From: Xylanimonas protaetiae
GTDB taxonomy: Bacteria > Actinomycetota > Actinomycetes > Actinomycetales > Cellulomonadaceae
DNA: 64,000 bases
Reading direction: 5' to 3'
Assembly: GCF_004135385.1 (NCBI RefSeq)
Contig: NZ_CP035493.1
Location: forward strand, 3,167,440-3,231,439
Shown here: one piece after another, positions 33,114-42,251 of the stretch
Position numbering within the stretch: the stretch's first letter is position 1
How the letters are laid out: every line of letters begins with the position of its first letter
Made by a program: the position numbers and the translations under genes
Notes under the pieces: generated by a model
Database searches by the model: none
The model's input: only the letters and a program-made list of their open reading frames with translations
Told to the model about the DNA's origin: nothing

Positions 33114-34030
33114 CGCGCGCCGAGCAGTTCGAGGAGCTCCGACCGCTGCTGTTCTCGATCGCCTACCGGCTGCTCGGCAGCGTCGGCGAGGCCGAGGACG
33201 CCGTGCAGGAGACGTGGCTGCGGTGGGACGCGTCGGGCATCGACCCGGTCTCGCCCAAGTCGTACCTGTCCACGGTGGTCACGCGCGTCGCCATCGACGT
33301 CCTGCGGTCCGCCCGCGTGCGGCGCGAGCAGTACCCCGGCCCGTGGTTCCCCGAGCCGCTGCTCCAAGACCCGTACTCCGAGCCGGAGCGGGCCGCCGAG
33401 CTCGCCGACTCGCTGTCCACCGCGGCGCTCGTCCTGCTCGAACGGCTCACGCCGCTCGAGCGGGCCGTGTTCGTGCTGCGGGAGGTGTTCGGCTTCGGGT
33501 TCGACGACGTCGCCGCCGCCGTCGACCGGTCCGAGGCCGCGTGCCGGCAGCTCGCCGCCCGCGCACGGCGGCACATGGCCGAGAACCGGCCGCGCTTCGA
33601 GGCCGACCGCCGCGAGCGCGACGAGCTCGCCCGGCGGTTCTTCGACGCCCTCGAGCACGGCGACGTCGACGCGCTGCGCGAGCTGCTCGCCGCCGACGTC
33701 CAGATGGTCGCCGACGGCGGCGGCAAGGGCCCCCTGTGGGGCAAGGGCCAGTTCGCCGGGCTCGACAACGTTGCCCGGATCCTCGCCACGATGGGCCCGC
33801 TGCTCGTCCGGGTGGGCGGGCTCCTGGAGGCGCACGAGCTCAACGGCCAGCCGGGCGCGATCCTGCGCGCCGACGACGGCCGCGTGGGCGGCACCATGAC
33901 GATCGACGTCGTCGACGGGCGGGTCCAGACCATCCGCAGCGTGACCAACCCGGACAAGCTCGGTCACCTGGGGCCGGTCGCGGACGGCGTCAGCCTCATG
34001 AAGGAGGCCATGCGGGCGCGACGGCGGTGA
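33110..34030 (+). CDS. ECF41-family RNA polymerase sigma factor (SigJ-like)
   Basis: A 306-residue extracytoplasmic-function sigma factor. Region 2 (LLFSIAYRLLGSVGEAEDAVQETWLRW) and region 4 (TPLERAVFVLREVFGFGFDDVA) are followed by a C-terminal SnoaL-like domain with NPDKL near residue 280 and a closing helix. The NPDKL motif and the fused domain, which replaces a separate anti-sigma factor, define ECF41. ATGA overlap with the oxidoreductase gene. The upstream ECF41 promoter predicts positive autoregulation. Confidence 0.95.
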   Translation: MTRAEQFEELRPLLFSIAYRLLGSVGEAEDAVQETWLRWDASGIDPVSPKSYLSTVVTRVAIDVLRSARVRREQYPGPWFPEPLLQDPYSEPERAAELADSLSTAALVLLERLTPLERAVFVLREVFGFGFDDVAAAVDRSEAACRQLAARARRHMAENRPRFEADRRERDELARRFFDALEHGDVDALRELLAADVQMVADGGGKGPLWGKGQFAGLDNVARILATMGPLLVRVGGLLEAHELNGQPGAILRADDGRVGGTMTIDVVDGRVQTIRSVTNPDKLGHLGPVADGVSLMKEAMRARRR

Positions 34031-34194
34031 GCGGCCCGGGGCGGCCGCGTGCCGTCCGCGCCGTGGCCGTCGGCCACGCCCGTCAGCGGCAGGTGCAGCC
34101 GACGGACCGCCCGTGCATCGCGCTCGGGTGCGTGCGGCTGAGCGGGTGGGTCACCCCGACGAGGCGGCGGCCGGCGGCCCCGCGCCGCGTGCGG

Positions 34195-35586
34195 TCAGTC
34201 CTGCGTGGACCTCGCGGGCTGGTGGGAGGCGAAGAACGCCGACCGGCGGTCGGTCGCCGTGTCCACGCTGCCGAGCCGGTCGAACAGCTCGACGCGGCGC
34301 GTGTGGCCGGTCTCGGGAAGGGGCTCGCGGAGGCCGACGAGCTCGGCGGCCCCGGCGGGCTCGTCGACCTCCGCCGAGGCTGCGGGAACGACGGCGGGCG
34401 CCGGGGCGGCCGGTCCGGCGGCGTCCGGAGCGGCCACGCCGCCGGTGCGCGCCGGGGCGGGCTCGTCGGCGGCCGCCGGGGCAACGACGTCGACGGCGTG
34501 CGGCGCGACGTCCCCCGCCTGCGGCGCGGCATCGAGGGCCTCCTGGAGAGCCTCGGCGAACGGCTCGGCCGTGGCGGCCTCGGGCGAGGCGACGTCGTCG
34601 GCGTCGGTGTCGTGGCCCGCGGTGTCGTGGCCCGCAGCGCCGCCGTCCGGACCGACGGCGACCGGCGCGGCGACGGCGTTCCGCGACGGGACGGCGACAC
34701 CGGACGGGGCGGCGACACCGGACGGGGCGAGCGGCGTGCCCGCCTCGGCCGCGAGGGTGTCCGCCTCGGTGGCGAGTGTGTCCGCCTCGGCCGCGAGCTC
34801 GCGCAGCGGGGCGACCGCGGCGCGCGCCGCGCGCGGCACCTCGACGCCGCGGCCGACGCCGCGCTTGGCCGAGCTGGCACCGATGAGGTCCAGGCGGCTG
34901 CCGTGCTTCTCGGCGGCCTCCAGGCGCTCGACCCACACCTGCATGCGGCCCTCGAAGTCCTCGACGGTCAGGAGGCGCAGCGCGGTGTCGCGCGCCGCGC
35001 GCTGGCGCCGGTGCGCGGCACGCACCTTGCGCATGCCGCCGACGTCGCCGGCCGAGTCGACGCGGGCGTCGCGCCACAGCTCGAGCGACGAGACGTACTG
35101 GTGGACGCGGTGCTCGCGGCGGCGCTCCTCGAGCGTGTGCCCCGTGACGAGGTGGCGCTCGCCCACGAGCGCGAGGTGCCACATGAGCGCCGCGACGAGC
35201 GGCGGCACGAACCGGAACGCGACCATGTAGGGCGTGTTCGCGTCGGGCACGGCCACCTGGTGGAGGGCCGCGAACATGCCGGACGTGCCCGACAGGATCC
35301 AGGTGAGCCCGAGCAGCACGCCGTAGGGGCGGCCCTCGAGCGCGGCGTTGCGGGCCATGAGGGCGACGGCGACGAGGCTGACCTCGAGGAAGCCCGCCAG
35401 GGCGTACGCCTCGGGGCGTGTCATGTGCGCCACCTCGAGGCCGAACAGCACCATGCCGCTGTAGGCGAGCGCGGTGGCGATGGTCGCGGCGAGGACGACG
35501 GCCACCATGGGCAGGTGCCGTCCGCGGTAACGGACAGGCGGGTGCGCCGGGGCTGCCGCGCCGACCGCCGTCTCGAGCTGGGTCAC
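34195..35586 (-). CDS. Four-TM protein with long Ala/Pro-rich tail (DUF2637-like)
   Basis: A 463-residue protein. Residues 25-150 form four transmembrane helices (VAVVLAATIATALAYSGMV, YALAGFLEVSLVAVALMA, GVLLGLTWILSGTSGMFA, VAFRFVPPLVAALMW), resembling DUF2637/Spd proteins of actinobacterial plasmids. About 80 basic helical residues follow, then about 190 low-complexity Ala/Pro/Asp residues with repeats such as DTLATEA and SGVA. The start is the GTG at 35586 behind GGAGGAAGA; an ATG 42 bases further upstream lacks a ribosome site. No mobile-element genes are adjacent, so a chromosomal role is possible. Function unknown. Confidence 0.72.
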   Translation of the reverse strand: MTQLETAVGAAAPAHPPVRYRGRHLPMVAVVLAATIATALAYSGMVLFGLEVAHMTRPEAYALAGFLEVSLVAVALMARNAALEGRPYGVLLGLTWILSGTSGMFAALHQVAVPDANTPYMVAFRFVPPLVAALMWHLALVGERHLVTGHTLEERRREHRVHQYVSSLELWRDARVDSAGDVGGMRKVRAAHRRQRAARDTALRLLTVEDFEGRMQVWVERLEAAEKHGSRLDLIGASSAKRGVGRGVEVPRAARAAVAPLRELAAEADTLATEADTLAAEAGTPLAPSGVAAPSGVAVPSRNAVAAPVAVGPDGGAAGHDTAGHDTDADDVASPEAATAEPFAEALQEALDAAPQAGDVAPHAVDVVAPAAADEPAPARTGGVAAPDAAGPAAPAPAVVPAASAEVDEPAGAAELVGLREPLPETGHTRRVELFDRLGSVDTATDRRSAFFASHQPARSTQD

Positions 35587-35612
35587 TCTTCCTCCGAAGT
35601 ATGTGGTGATCA

Positions 35613-35634
35613 GCGCAGATACGACCATCTGCGC
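35613..35634. promoter_or_regulatory. Inverted repeat GCGCAGAT-N6-ATCTGCGC
   Basis: An 8-bp perfect inverted repeat with a 6-bp spacer, 27 bases upstream of the membrane protein start; a further GCAGAT half-site occurs at 35666. Probable operator for this gene, regulator unknown. Confidence 0.5.
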
Positions 35635-35712
35635 GTTCGGAGGGTCAATCCGCGCCCCCTCGTCGCCGCAGATTTCACCCGCTCCTGCTCGTGCGCGGCG
35701 GGGCGGTCCGGG

Positions 35713-36354
35713 CTACGAGACGGCGGGTGGCTCGTCGACGAGGCCGTGCACGCGCGCGAAGGGGTCCCAGGCGGGGTCGCGGTGGACGTCGAGCTCGGCG
35801 ACGGTCGCGGCGAGGTCGGCGGCGTCGGGCCCGAGGAGGCGCGCCAGGAGCGCGTGCGCCATGTCCATGCCCGCTGCGACGCCCGACGACGTCCACCGGT
35901 CGCGGTCCTCGACCCAGCGCGCGGCGGCGACCCACGCCACGTCCGCGCCGTGCTGCGCCGCCCAGCGGAACGCGGCCTTGTTCGACGTCGCCCGGTAGCC
36001 GTCGAGGAGCCCCGCGGCCGCGAGGACGGCCGACCCGGTGCACACGGAGGTCACGAGCGCCGCCGGGGCGGCCCACGCCGCGAGCCACGCCAGGAACGGG
36101 GCGTCCTCGACGAGCGCGCGCGTCCCGCGGCCACCGGGGACGAGCACGACGTCCGGCGCCTCCGCCGTGGCGTACGCCGACGTCGCCTCGACGCGCGTGC
36201 CCTGCGAGGACCGGACGAGGCCCTCCTGCGGCCCGACCAGCTCGACCCGCACGCGGTCCCCGACGACGCTCAGCAGCTCCACGGGCCCGAAGACGTCGAG
36301 CAGCTCGAACCCGTCGAAGAGGACGATGGACACGCGCCTGACCTGGTCCGACAT
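35713..36354 (-). CDS. DJ-1/PfpI family protein
   Basis: A 213-residue DJ-1/PfpI glutamine-amidotransferase-like protein. The nucleophile elbow SVCTGSAVLAAAG places the reactive cysteine at residue 105, and FDGFELLDVFGPVE near the N-terminus carries the conserved glutamate. Members act as stress-linked glyoxalases, deglycases, isonitrile hydratases or transcription-factor domains; this one has no HTH. The frame extends upstream to another ATG, but MSDQVRRVSIVLF at 36354 is the normal N-terminus. Confidence 0.88.
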   Translation of the reverse strand: MSDQVRRVSIVLFDGFELLDVFGPVELLSVVGDRVRVELVGPQEGLVRSSQGTRVEATSAYATAEAPDVVLVPGGRGTRALVEDAPFLAWLAAWAAPAALVTSVCTGSAVLAAAGLLDGYRATSNKAAFRWAAQHGADVAWVAAARWVEDRDRWTSSGVAAGMDMAHALLARLLGPDAADLAATVAELDVHRDPAWDPFARVHGLVDEPPAVS

Positions 36355-36509
36355 GCGGCGATCGTACGGCCGCGGCCAAGCCGTGGCTCTCGTCCACGTC
36401 ATCACGCACGGCCCCACGATCGATGCGCGGCTCGTGGGCGCGCAGGGCTCCCACCGCGACGAGTCCGCCACGCTCTGGCTCGACGGCGCGGCGACCAAGC
36501 CGCAGCCGT

Positions 36510-36544
36510 GGCGGGGGCGGCGGGCTCGGCCCGCCGCCCCCGCC
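36510..36544 (-). terminator. Terminator after the flavin oxidoreductase gene
   Basis: A 15-bp perfect GC stem (36510-36524 with 36530-36544, loop CTCGG) begins 10 bases after the stop of the minus-strand gene at 36554. Confidence 0.85.
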
Positions 36545-36553
36545 GCCGACCGG

Positions 36554-38479
36554 TCAGATGCTCAGGCCGCAGGTGTACCCGTTGCGGCTCGCCTGCAGCG
36601 CGTCCCCGACCTCGTCGGCGTCGCCGACGACGCGGACGTCCGCGACGGCGCGCAGCTGCTCGGCGAGCCCGGCGTCGGGCGTCATGCCGAGCGCGACCAC
36701 CACGGTGTCGCACGGCAGGAACCGCGCTGTGCCGCCGACCTCGACCTGGACGCCGTCCGCGCCAATCGACGAGATCGTCGCGTTCGGCACGAGCTCGACG
36801 CCGTACTCCGTCAGGTCCTTCAGCAGGAAGTAGCGGCGGGCGGCACCCTCGCCCAGCGCCATGCCCGGCAGCTGGTCGACCACGGTCACGGCGCGCCCGG
36901 CGGTCGCCAGGTGCAGCGCCGTCTCCGAGCCGATCTCGGCGCCGCCGGCGACGACCACCCGCGCCCCCGTGACGGCCTTGCCCGCCAGGACGTCGCACGC
37001 CTCGACGACGTTCGGCCCGTCGAGGCCGGGGATCCCGGGGCGCGCGTGCCTGGCACCGGCGGCGTAGACGACGACGTCGGGCCGCGCGGCGGCGACCGAC
37101 TCGACCGTGACCTCCGAGCCGAGCCGGACCTCGGCGCCCAGGCGGGCGAGCTCGGCGCCGAGCCACTGGATGTACACGGCGAGCTCCCCCTTGGCCGGCG
37201 GGACGGCGCCGAGGCGGAAGTTGCCGCCCAGCTGGCTCTCGCGCTCGTGGACGACGACGCGGTGCCCCTGCATGGCGGCGGCGCGCGCGGCCTCGAGGCC
37301 GGCGGGACCGCCGCCGACCACGAGGACGTCCTTGGCGACGTCGGCCTTGACGACCTTGTCGGTGGCCTCGTAGCCCACCGTCGGGTTGACGAGGCAGCGG
37401 ATGGGTGAGCCGCCGAACAGCAGCGTGATGCAGCCCTGGTTGCAGCCGATGCACGCGCGGATCTCGTCCGTGCGCCCCTCGGCCACCTTCTTGGGGAGCT
37501 CGGGGTCGGCGAGCGACGCGCGCGCGAGCGTCACCAGGTCGGCCTGTCCCGCGGCGAGGATCGCGTCGGCGACAGCGGGGTCGTTGACGCGGCCCACGGT
37601 CTGCACGGGGATAGACACGACCTTCTTGACCGCCGCGGCGAAGTCGGCGATCCAGCCGGGCTTGACGTACATGGGCTGGACGATCGCCCACGAGGACTCG
37701 TAGGTGCCGGCGGAGACGTGGATGAGGTCGATGCCGGCGGCCTCGAGGCGGCGCGCGATCGCGACCGTCTCGGCGATGCCGCGGCCGCCGATGACGAACT
37801 CGTCGCCCGAGATGCGGAAGGAGACGGGGAAGTCGGGGCCGCACTTGGCCCTGATGTCGGCGATGATCGCGAGCGGGAACCGCAGGCGGTTCTCGAGCGA
37901 GCCGCCGTAGAGGTCGGTGCGCTTGTTGCCGTAGCCCGACATGAACTGCGCAACCAGGTAGCCGTGGCCGCCGTGCACCTCGACGCCGTCGAACCCGGCC
38001 TGCTGGGCGCGGCGGGCGGTGTCGCCGAACTGGCCGACGATCGTCTCGATCTCGGGGACGGTCAGCTCGCGCGGCACGTCGCCGGTGATCGGGCCCATGA
38101 CCGGACAGGGCACGGCCGACGTGGCGACGGGCTGCGTGCCGATGAGGGCCGACGCCGTCTGGCGGCCGGCGTGGTAGATCTGCGCGAAGATCTTGGCGCC
38201 GGCCGCGTGCACGCGCTGCGTCAGCTCGCTGTGCGGGGCGATCTGCTCGTCCTTCCACAGGCCCGCGCAGTAGAAGCCCCGCCCCACGGGGTCGACGGCG
38301 TAGTCCTCGGTGATGATGAGGCCGAAGCCGCCCTTGGCGCGCTCCTCGTGGTACGCGATGTACTGCTCGGTGGGCATGCCGTCGTCGTCGCAGTACAGCG
38401 TGACCATCGCACCGACGGCCATGCGGTTCTTGAGCTCGACGTTCCCCACGGTGAGCGGGGACAGCAGCGACGCGGTCAT
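36554..38479 (-). CDS. NADH:flavin oxidoreductase/2,4-dienoyl-CoA reductase-like
   Basis: A 641-residue fusion of an OYE-type FMN barrel (residues 1-330, with HAGRQT and HVSAGTYESS) and a pyridine-nucleotide-disulfide domain (VLVVGGGPAGLEAARAAA near 375, VVVAGGAEIGSE near 500). ACIGCNQGC plus a following cysteine (RCLV) near 340-355 form the 4Fe-4S site that links the two flavins, as in FadH and trimethylamine dehydrogenase-type enzymes. Likely role: reduction of unsaturated carbonyl compounds or 2,4-dienoyl-CoA with NAD(P)H. Single gene with its own terminator. Confidence 0.9.
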   Translation of the reverse strand: MTASLLSPLTVGNVELKNRMAVGAMVTLYCDDDGMPTEQYIAYHEERAKGGFGLIITEDYAVDPVGRGFYCAGLWKDEQIAPHSELTQRVHAAGAKIFAQIYHAGRQTASALIGTQPVATSAVPCPVMGPITGDVPRELTVPEIETIVGQFGDTARRAQQAGFDGVEVHGGHGYLVAQFMSGYGNKRTDLYGGSLENRLRFPLAIIADIRAKCGPDFPVSFRISGDEFVIGGRGIAETVAIARRLEAAGIDLIHVSAGTYESSWAIVQPMYVKPGWIADFAAAVKKVVSIPVQTVGRVNDPAVADAILAAGQADLVTLARASLADPELPKKVAEGRTDEIRACIGCNQGCITLLFGGSPIRCLVNPTVGYEATDKVVKADVAKDVLVVGGGPAGLEAARAAAMQGHRVVVHERESQLGGNFRLGAVPPAKGELAVYIQWLGAELARLGAEVRLGSEVTVESVAAARPDVVVYAAGARHARPGIPGLDGPNVVEACDVLAGKAVTGARVVVAGGAEIGSETALHLATAGRAVTVVDQLPGMALGEGAARRYFLLKDLTEYGVELVPNATISSIGADGVQVEVGGTARFLPCDTVVVALGMTPDAGLAEQLRAVADVRVVGDADEVGDALQASRNGYTCGLSI

Positions 38480-38582
38480 GGGATCTCCTCAGGGGTTCGC
38501 GGGTCGACGGGTGTGACCCTGGAACCGACGCTAGCCAGCGCCGCGCGTCGCGCATCCGGGAGGCGTCGAGAGGGCGCGGGTC

Positions 38583-38604
38583 GGTCCCGCGGATCCCGCG
38601 GACC
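38583..38604 (-). terminator. Hairpin after the YhgE gene
   Basis: GGT(C)CCGCGG pairs with CCGCGGACC around a three-base ATC loop (one bulged C), four bases after the stop of the minus-strand gene at 38608. Confidence 0.6.
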
Positions 38605-38607
38605 CCG

Positions 38608-40710
38608 TCAGAGCACGAGCTCGGGCTGGAGGCGCGCGGCGGTCCACACGCGCTGGCGGCGCGCCAGCAGCGACGTGCCCGCGAGCGCCGCGACCAGCAC
38701 CACCAGGAGCAGCCCCGCGTCGCGGCCCACGGTGCTCAGCGACCCGCCGTAGAGCAGGTGCCGCAGGCCGTCCACGGACCACGACATGGGCAGGTACCGG
38801 TGCACCGAGCGCAGGGGCTCCGGGATGGTCTGCCACGGGAACGTGCCGCCCGCGGTGACGAGCTGCACGAGCATGAGCACGAGCCCGAGGAACTGCCCGG
38901 CGGCGCCGAGCCACACGTTGAGCAGCTGCACGATCGCGACGAACGTGACGGAGACGAGCGCGAGGAACAGCGCCGTGCCGAGGCCGTGGGCGACGTCGAT
39001 GTGCAGCGCCCACCGGGTCACCGAGAACATCGCCGCGGCCTGCACGACGCCGATCGCGGCGGGGACGAGCCACCCGCCGACCGCCGCGGCGACACCCCGG
39101 CCTGCCGCGAGGGCCCGCCGGGAGAGGGGTCGCACGATGAGGAACATGACGTAGGCGCCGATCCACCCGGCGAGCGACAGGAAGAAGGGGGCCAGCCCGG
39201 CGCCGTAGGTGCCCGCGGCGTCGTGTGCCGCGGCGACGACGGCGACGGGGTCGCCGATCGTCTCCGCGGTGGCCGCGCGCGTGGCGTCGTCGGGGTTCGG
39301 CACCTGGGCGGCGCCGTCCGTGAGGCCGTCGCGCAGGGCGGCGCTCCCGTCGGCGGCCTGGCCGGCGCCGGCGCGCAGGGCGTCGGTGCCGTCGGCGAGC
39401 GCGGTGGTGCCGGTGCGGAGCGTGGCGCTGCCGTCGGCGAGGGTGGTCGCCCCGGTCGCGAGGGTGCCGACGCCGTCGGCGAGCGAGCGGGCGCCGTCGC
39501 GCACCTGCGCGGTGCCGCCGGCGAGCGTCGCCGCGCCGTCCGCGGCCTGGCGGACGCCGTCCGCGAGCGCGGGGGCGGCGTCGGCGAGGGCCGCGGCGCC
39601 GTCGGCGACCTGCTGCGCCCCGGCGGCGAGCGCGTCGAGCTGCCCGGTCGCGTCGCCCACCTGCGCGACGACGTCGGAGACCTTCGCGCGGCCGGCGTCG
39701 AGCACCGGCGTGAGGGTCGACTCGAGGGCGGCGGCCTGGTCGGCGGTGATGGTGCCCGCGGCGACGGCCGCGTCGAGCCGGGCCTGGACGTCGGTGCGGA
39801 CCTGGTCGAGCGCGGGGAGCGCCCGCCCGGCGACGTCGCGGACCTGGTCGCCGTACCCGGCGACCGTCGCGTCGCCCGCGGCGACCTGGGCGGCGCCGTC
39901 GGCGAGCGCTCGGGCCTGGTCGGGCAGGGCGGCGGTGCCGTCGCGCAGCGTGCCGAGGCCGGCGGCGAGGGCTGCGGCGCCGTCCGCCGCCTGGCTCGCG
40001 CCGGTGGCGAGGTCGCGCGACCCGCCGGCGGCCGTGACCGCGCCGGCGGCGAGCTGGGCGGCGCCGTCGGCGAGCCGGGACGCCCCGGACGCCGCCTGGT
40101 GCGCGCCGTCGCCGGCCTGGCCGACGCCGGCGGCGAGCCGGGTCGTGCCGTCGGCGAGCCGGGCGGCGCCGTCGGCGGCCCGCGTGAGCTGGGCGTGGAC
40201 GTCGGCGAAGCCCGCGAGGAACGTGTCGGCGGCCTGCGTGCCCACCTGCGTGGCGAGCGTGTCGCGCACCTTGTCGACGACCTGCGCGGCGATGGTGCGC
40301 GCGAGGTAGCTGTTGGTGTCGTCGGTGACGAGGGTCATGGACGCCTGCTGGGGCTCGAGCCGGCCGGCGGACTCGAGGTCCGCGGAGAACGTCGGGCCGA
40401 GGACGAGCGCGGCGTCGTACCGGCCGTCGCGCACGCCCTGGTCGGCGGTCGCGGCGTCGGCGACCTCCTGCCAGCCGAACCCGCCGTCGTCGAGGAGGTG
40501 GTCGGCGACCTCGCGTCCGTGCGGCCCGGCGTCCTGGACGACGACGGCGGCCGGGACCTGGCCGAGGTTGCCGTACGGGTCGTGGTTGGCGAACAGGTAC
40601 AGGCCCGCGTAGAGCGTGGGGATGAGCGCGATCGCGGCCAGCGCGGCCTTCGGCAGCGTGCCGGAGCTCAGGCGGCGCAGCTCGGAGAGCGCGAGGCGCA
40701 GCGCGGTCAT
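38608..40710 (-). CDS. YhgE/Pip family membrane exporter
   Basis: A 700-residue protein with the YhgE/Pip layout: one N-terminal TM helix (residues 18-38), a large extracytoplasmic region rich in repeated LADGxxxLAxG-type units at about residues 190-290 and 390-480 that should form a long coiled coil, and a C-terminal ABC-2-like block of six TM helices (about 505-690). The family exports virulence or wall-associated products and mediates phage infection in some Firmicutes. It overlaps the degenerate ABC gene upstream by 4 bases, so the two act together. Confidence 0.92.
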   Translation of the reverse strand: MTALRLALSELRRLSSGTLPKAALAAIALIPTLYAGLYLFANHDPYGNLGQVPAAVVVQDAGPHGREVADHLLDDGGFGWQEVADAATADQGVRDGRYDAALVLGPTFSADLESAGRLEPQQASMTLVTDDTNSYLARTIAAQVVDKVRDTLATQVGTQAADTFLAGFADVHAQLTRAADGAARLADGTTRLAAGVGQAGDGAHQAASGASRLADGAAQLAAGAVTAAGGSRDLATGASQAADGAAALAAGLGTLRDGTAALPDQARALADGAAQVAAGDATVAGYGDQVRDVAGRALPALDQVRTDVQARLDAAVAAGTITADQAAALESTLTPVLDAGRAKVSDVVAQVGDATGQLDALAAGAQQVADGAAALADAAPALADGVRQAADGAATLAGGTAQVRDGARSLADGVGTLATGATTLADGSATLRTGTTALADGTDALRAGAGQAADGSAALRDGLTDGAAQVPNPDDATRAATAETIGDPVAVVAAAHDAAGTYGAGLAPFFLSLAGWIGAYVMFLIVRPLSRRALAAGRGVAAAVGGWLVPAAIGVVQAAAMFSVTRWALHIDVAHGLGTALFLALVSVTFVAIVQLLNVWLGAAGQFLGLVLMLVQLVTAGGTFPWQTIPEPLRSVHRYLPMSWSVDGLRHLLYGGSLSTVGRDAGLLLVVLVAALAGTSLLARRQRVWTAARLQPELVL

Positions 40711-41450
40711 CGGAGGGCTCCCAGGAGGTCGGCGGTGGGTTGCTGGGCCGTCTCGCGCAGCGCGACGACCGGCGGGGTGTGCAGCCCGCGCGTGGCGGGC
40801 ACGTCCGCACCGAGCGCCCGGGCGGACGACGGCGTCGCGAGCACGAGGACGCCGTAGCCCCGCGCCGCGAGCGACCCGGCGAGCGCCCACCAGTCGGCGG
40901 GGTCGCCCCCGTGGCGGTCGGGCAGCGTGAGGACCAGGTAGCGCACCTGCGGCCCACCGGCGGCGAGCTCGGCGAGCAGCGCGGTGCGCACGGCCGCCGG
41001 GAGCAGGTCGATCCGCCGGCGCCGTAGCGCCCTGGCGTCGACGGCGGCCGGCCAGCGGCTCCCCCACCGGTCGAGGAACGCCTCGACCCAGGCGTGCACG
41101 TCCCGCGGCAGGCCGTGGCGGCCGGAGCACACGAGCCCTTCGGCGACGACGGCGCCCACGGTGAGCACCTCGTCCGGCTCGTCGACGCCGGGCACGTCGA
41201 CGACGGCGGCCGCGGCCCGCAGCGCGGCGGCACCCGCGGGCGTGGACGCGTCGGCGTTCGGGCTGGTCATGAGCACTCCCCCAGCGTCGGGCACGAGGCG
41301 GCCGGCGGCGACGAGCGCGAGCGCGGTGTGCCCGTGGCCCGGCTCGGCGGCGAGCAGCACGCGCTCGCCCTGGGCGAGGGAGAGGTCGAAGGTCTCGAGG
41401 AGCGGCCCGTGGCGGCCGGCCACGGAGACACCGGTGAGCTGAAGAGGCAT
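40707..41450 (-). CDS. Degenerate ABC ATPase-like partner of YhgE
   Basis: A 247-residue protein with the fold start of an ABC ATPase (LQLTGVSVAGRHGPLLETFDLSLAQGERVLL, too long to quote fully) but a broken Walker A: AEPGHGHTAL has histidine where the invariant lysine should be. No LSGGQ signature is visible, and the Walker B-like YLVLTLPDRHGGDP lacks the catalytic DE pair. It may be a non-hydrolysing regulatory partner of the YhgE exporter. Its ATG lies 87 bp from the divergent TetR gene, with paired operators in between. Confidence 0.8.
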   Translation of the reverse strand: MPLQLTGVSVAGRHGPLLETFDLSLAQGERVLLAAEPGHGHTALALVAAGRLVPDAGGVLMTSPNADASTPAGAAALRAAAAVVDVPGVDEPDEVLTVGAVVAEGLVCSGRHGLPRDVHAWVEAFLDRWGSRWPAAVDARALRRRRIDLLPAAVRTALLAELAAGGPQVRYLVLTLPDRHGGDPADWWALAGSLAARGYGVLVLATPSSARALGADVPATRGLHTPPVVALRETAQQPTADLLGALR

Positions 41451-41469
41451 GGGTCCTGGTTCGTGGGCG

Positions 41470-41516
41470 TTGATCTCTGGTCAACAACGGTACGCCCTCT
41501 ATTGACCAGTGGTCAA
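41470..41516. promoter_or_regulatory. Two TTGACCA-type palindromes between the YhgE operon and its TetR gene
   Basis: A perfect palindrome TTGACCA-G-TGGTCAA (41502-41516) and an imperfect copy TTGATCTCTGGTCAA (41470-41484) are 32 bp apart centre to centre, on the same face of the DNA. They are the likely binding sites of the divergent TetR protein. Confidence 0.75.
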
Positions 41517-41536
41517 CGCCAGGGCAGACTGGCCCC

Positions 41537-42130
41537 GTGCCCTCCGCTCCCCCGCGCCGCGACGCCGCCGACCGCCGCGCCCAGGTGCTCGCCGTCGCCG
41601 TCGGCCTGGCCGAGGAGTCCGGCCTCGACCAGCTCGGTGCCGCGGCCGTCGCGACCCGCGCCGGGGTGTCCAAGCCCCTGGTGTTCCACTACTTCGGCAC
41701 CGCCGCCGGGCTGCGCCGCGCCGTCGCGCTCACGGCCGTCGAGCACGCCCGCGAGGCGCTCGGCGCGCCGCCGGCGGGCCCCGCCGACCCCGCGGCCGCC
41801 GCCGCGCCCCTGGCCGCGTTCCTCGACGCCGTCGTCGCCCGGAGGAGCACCTGGCAGGGCATCTGGCAGGGCGCGCTCGCCGGCGACGCCCCCACGGAGG
41901 CCGCCCTCGCCGACCTGCGCACCGGCCTGGTCGACCGGCTCACCGCCGCACCCCGCCGCGCCGACACCCCGCGGGCCCGCCTGCTCACGTCCGGCTGGGT
42001 CGCGCTCGCGGAGCACCTCGTCGCGGCGTGGCTCGCGGGCGGCACCGACGTGAGCCGCGACGAGCTCGAGGGCCTCGTCCTCGAGACGTTCGCGCAGCTC
42101 GCCGGGGCGCTCACGCGCGACGGGGCCTGA
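41537..42130 (+). CDS. TetR-family transcriptional regulator
   Basis: A 197-residue TetR protein with the HTH at about residues 33-55 ([21 protein letters not shown]) and an Ala-rich ligand domain. Divergent from the YhgE/ABC-like operon, with two palindromic sites in the shared 87-bp gap, so it should repress the exporter. GTG start 21 bases after the second palindrome, short leader. Ligand unknown. Confidence 0.9.
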   Translation: MPSAPPRRDAADRRAQVLAVAVGLAEESGLDQLGAAAVATRAGVSKPLVFHYFGTAAGLRRAVALTAVEHAREALGAPPAGPADPAAAAAPLAAFLDAVVARRSTWQGIWQGALAGDAPTEAALADLRTGLVDRLTAAPRRADTPRARLLTSGWVALAEHLVAAWLAGGTDVSRDELEGLVLETFAQLAGALTRDGA

Positions 42131-42251
42131 CACCCGCAGCCCGAGCGGCGAGTCGTCCCCGTCCGCGGTACGACGGAGAGACCGCGTGACGTCAGGCCTC
42201 GGCGTGACAGGCGGCCGCCGGCCGTGCCGGCACGACGACCCGGAGGTCCCC

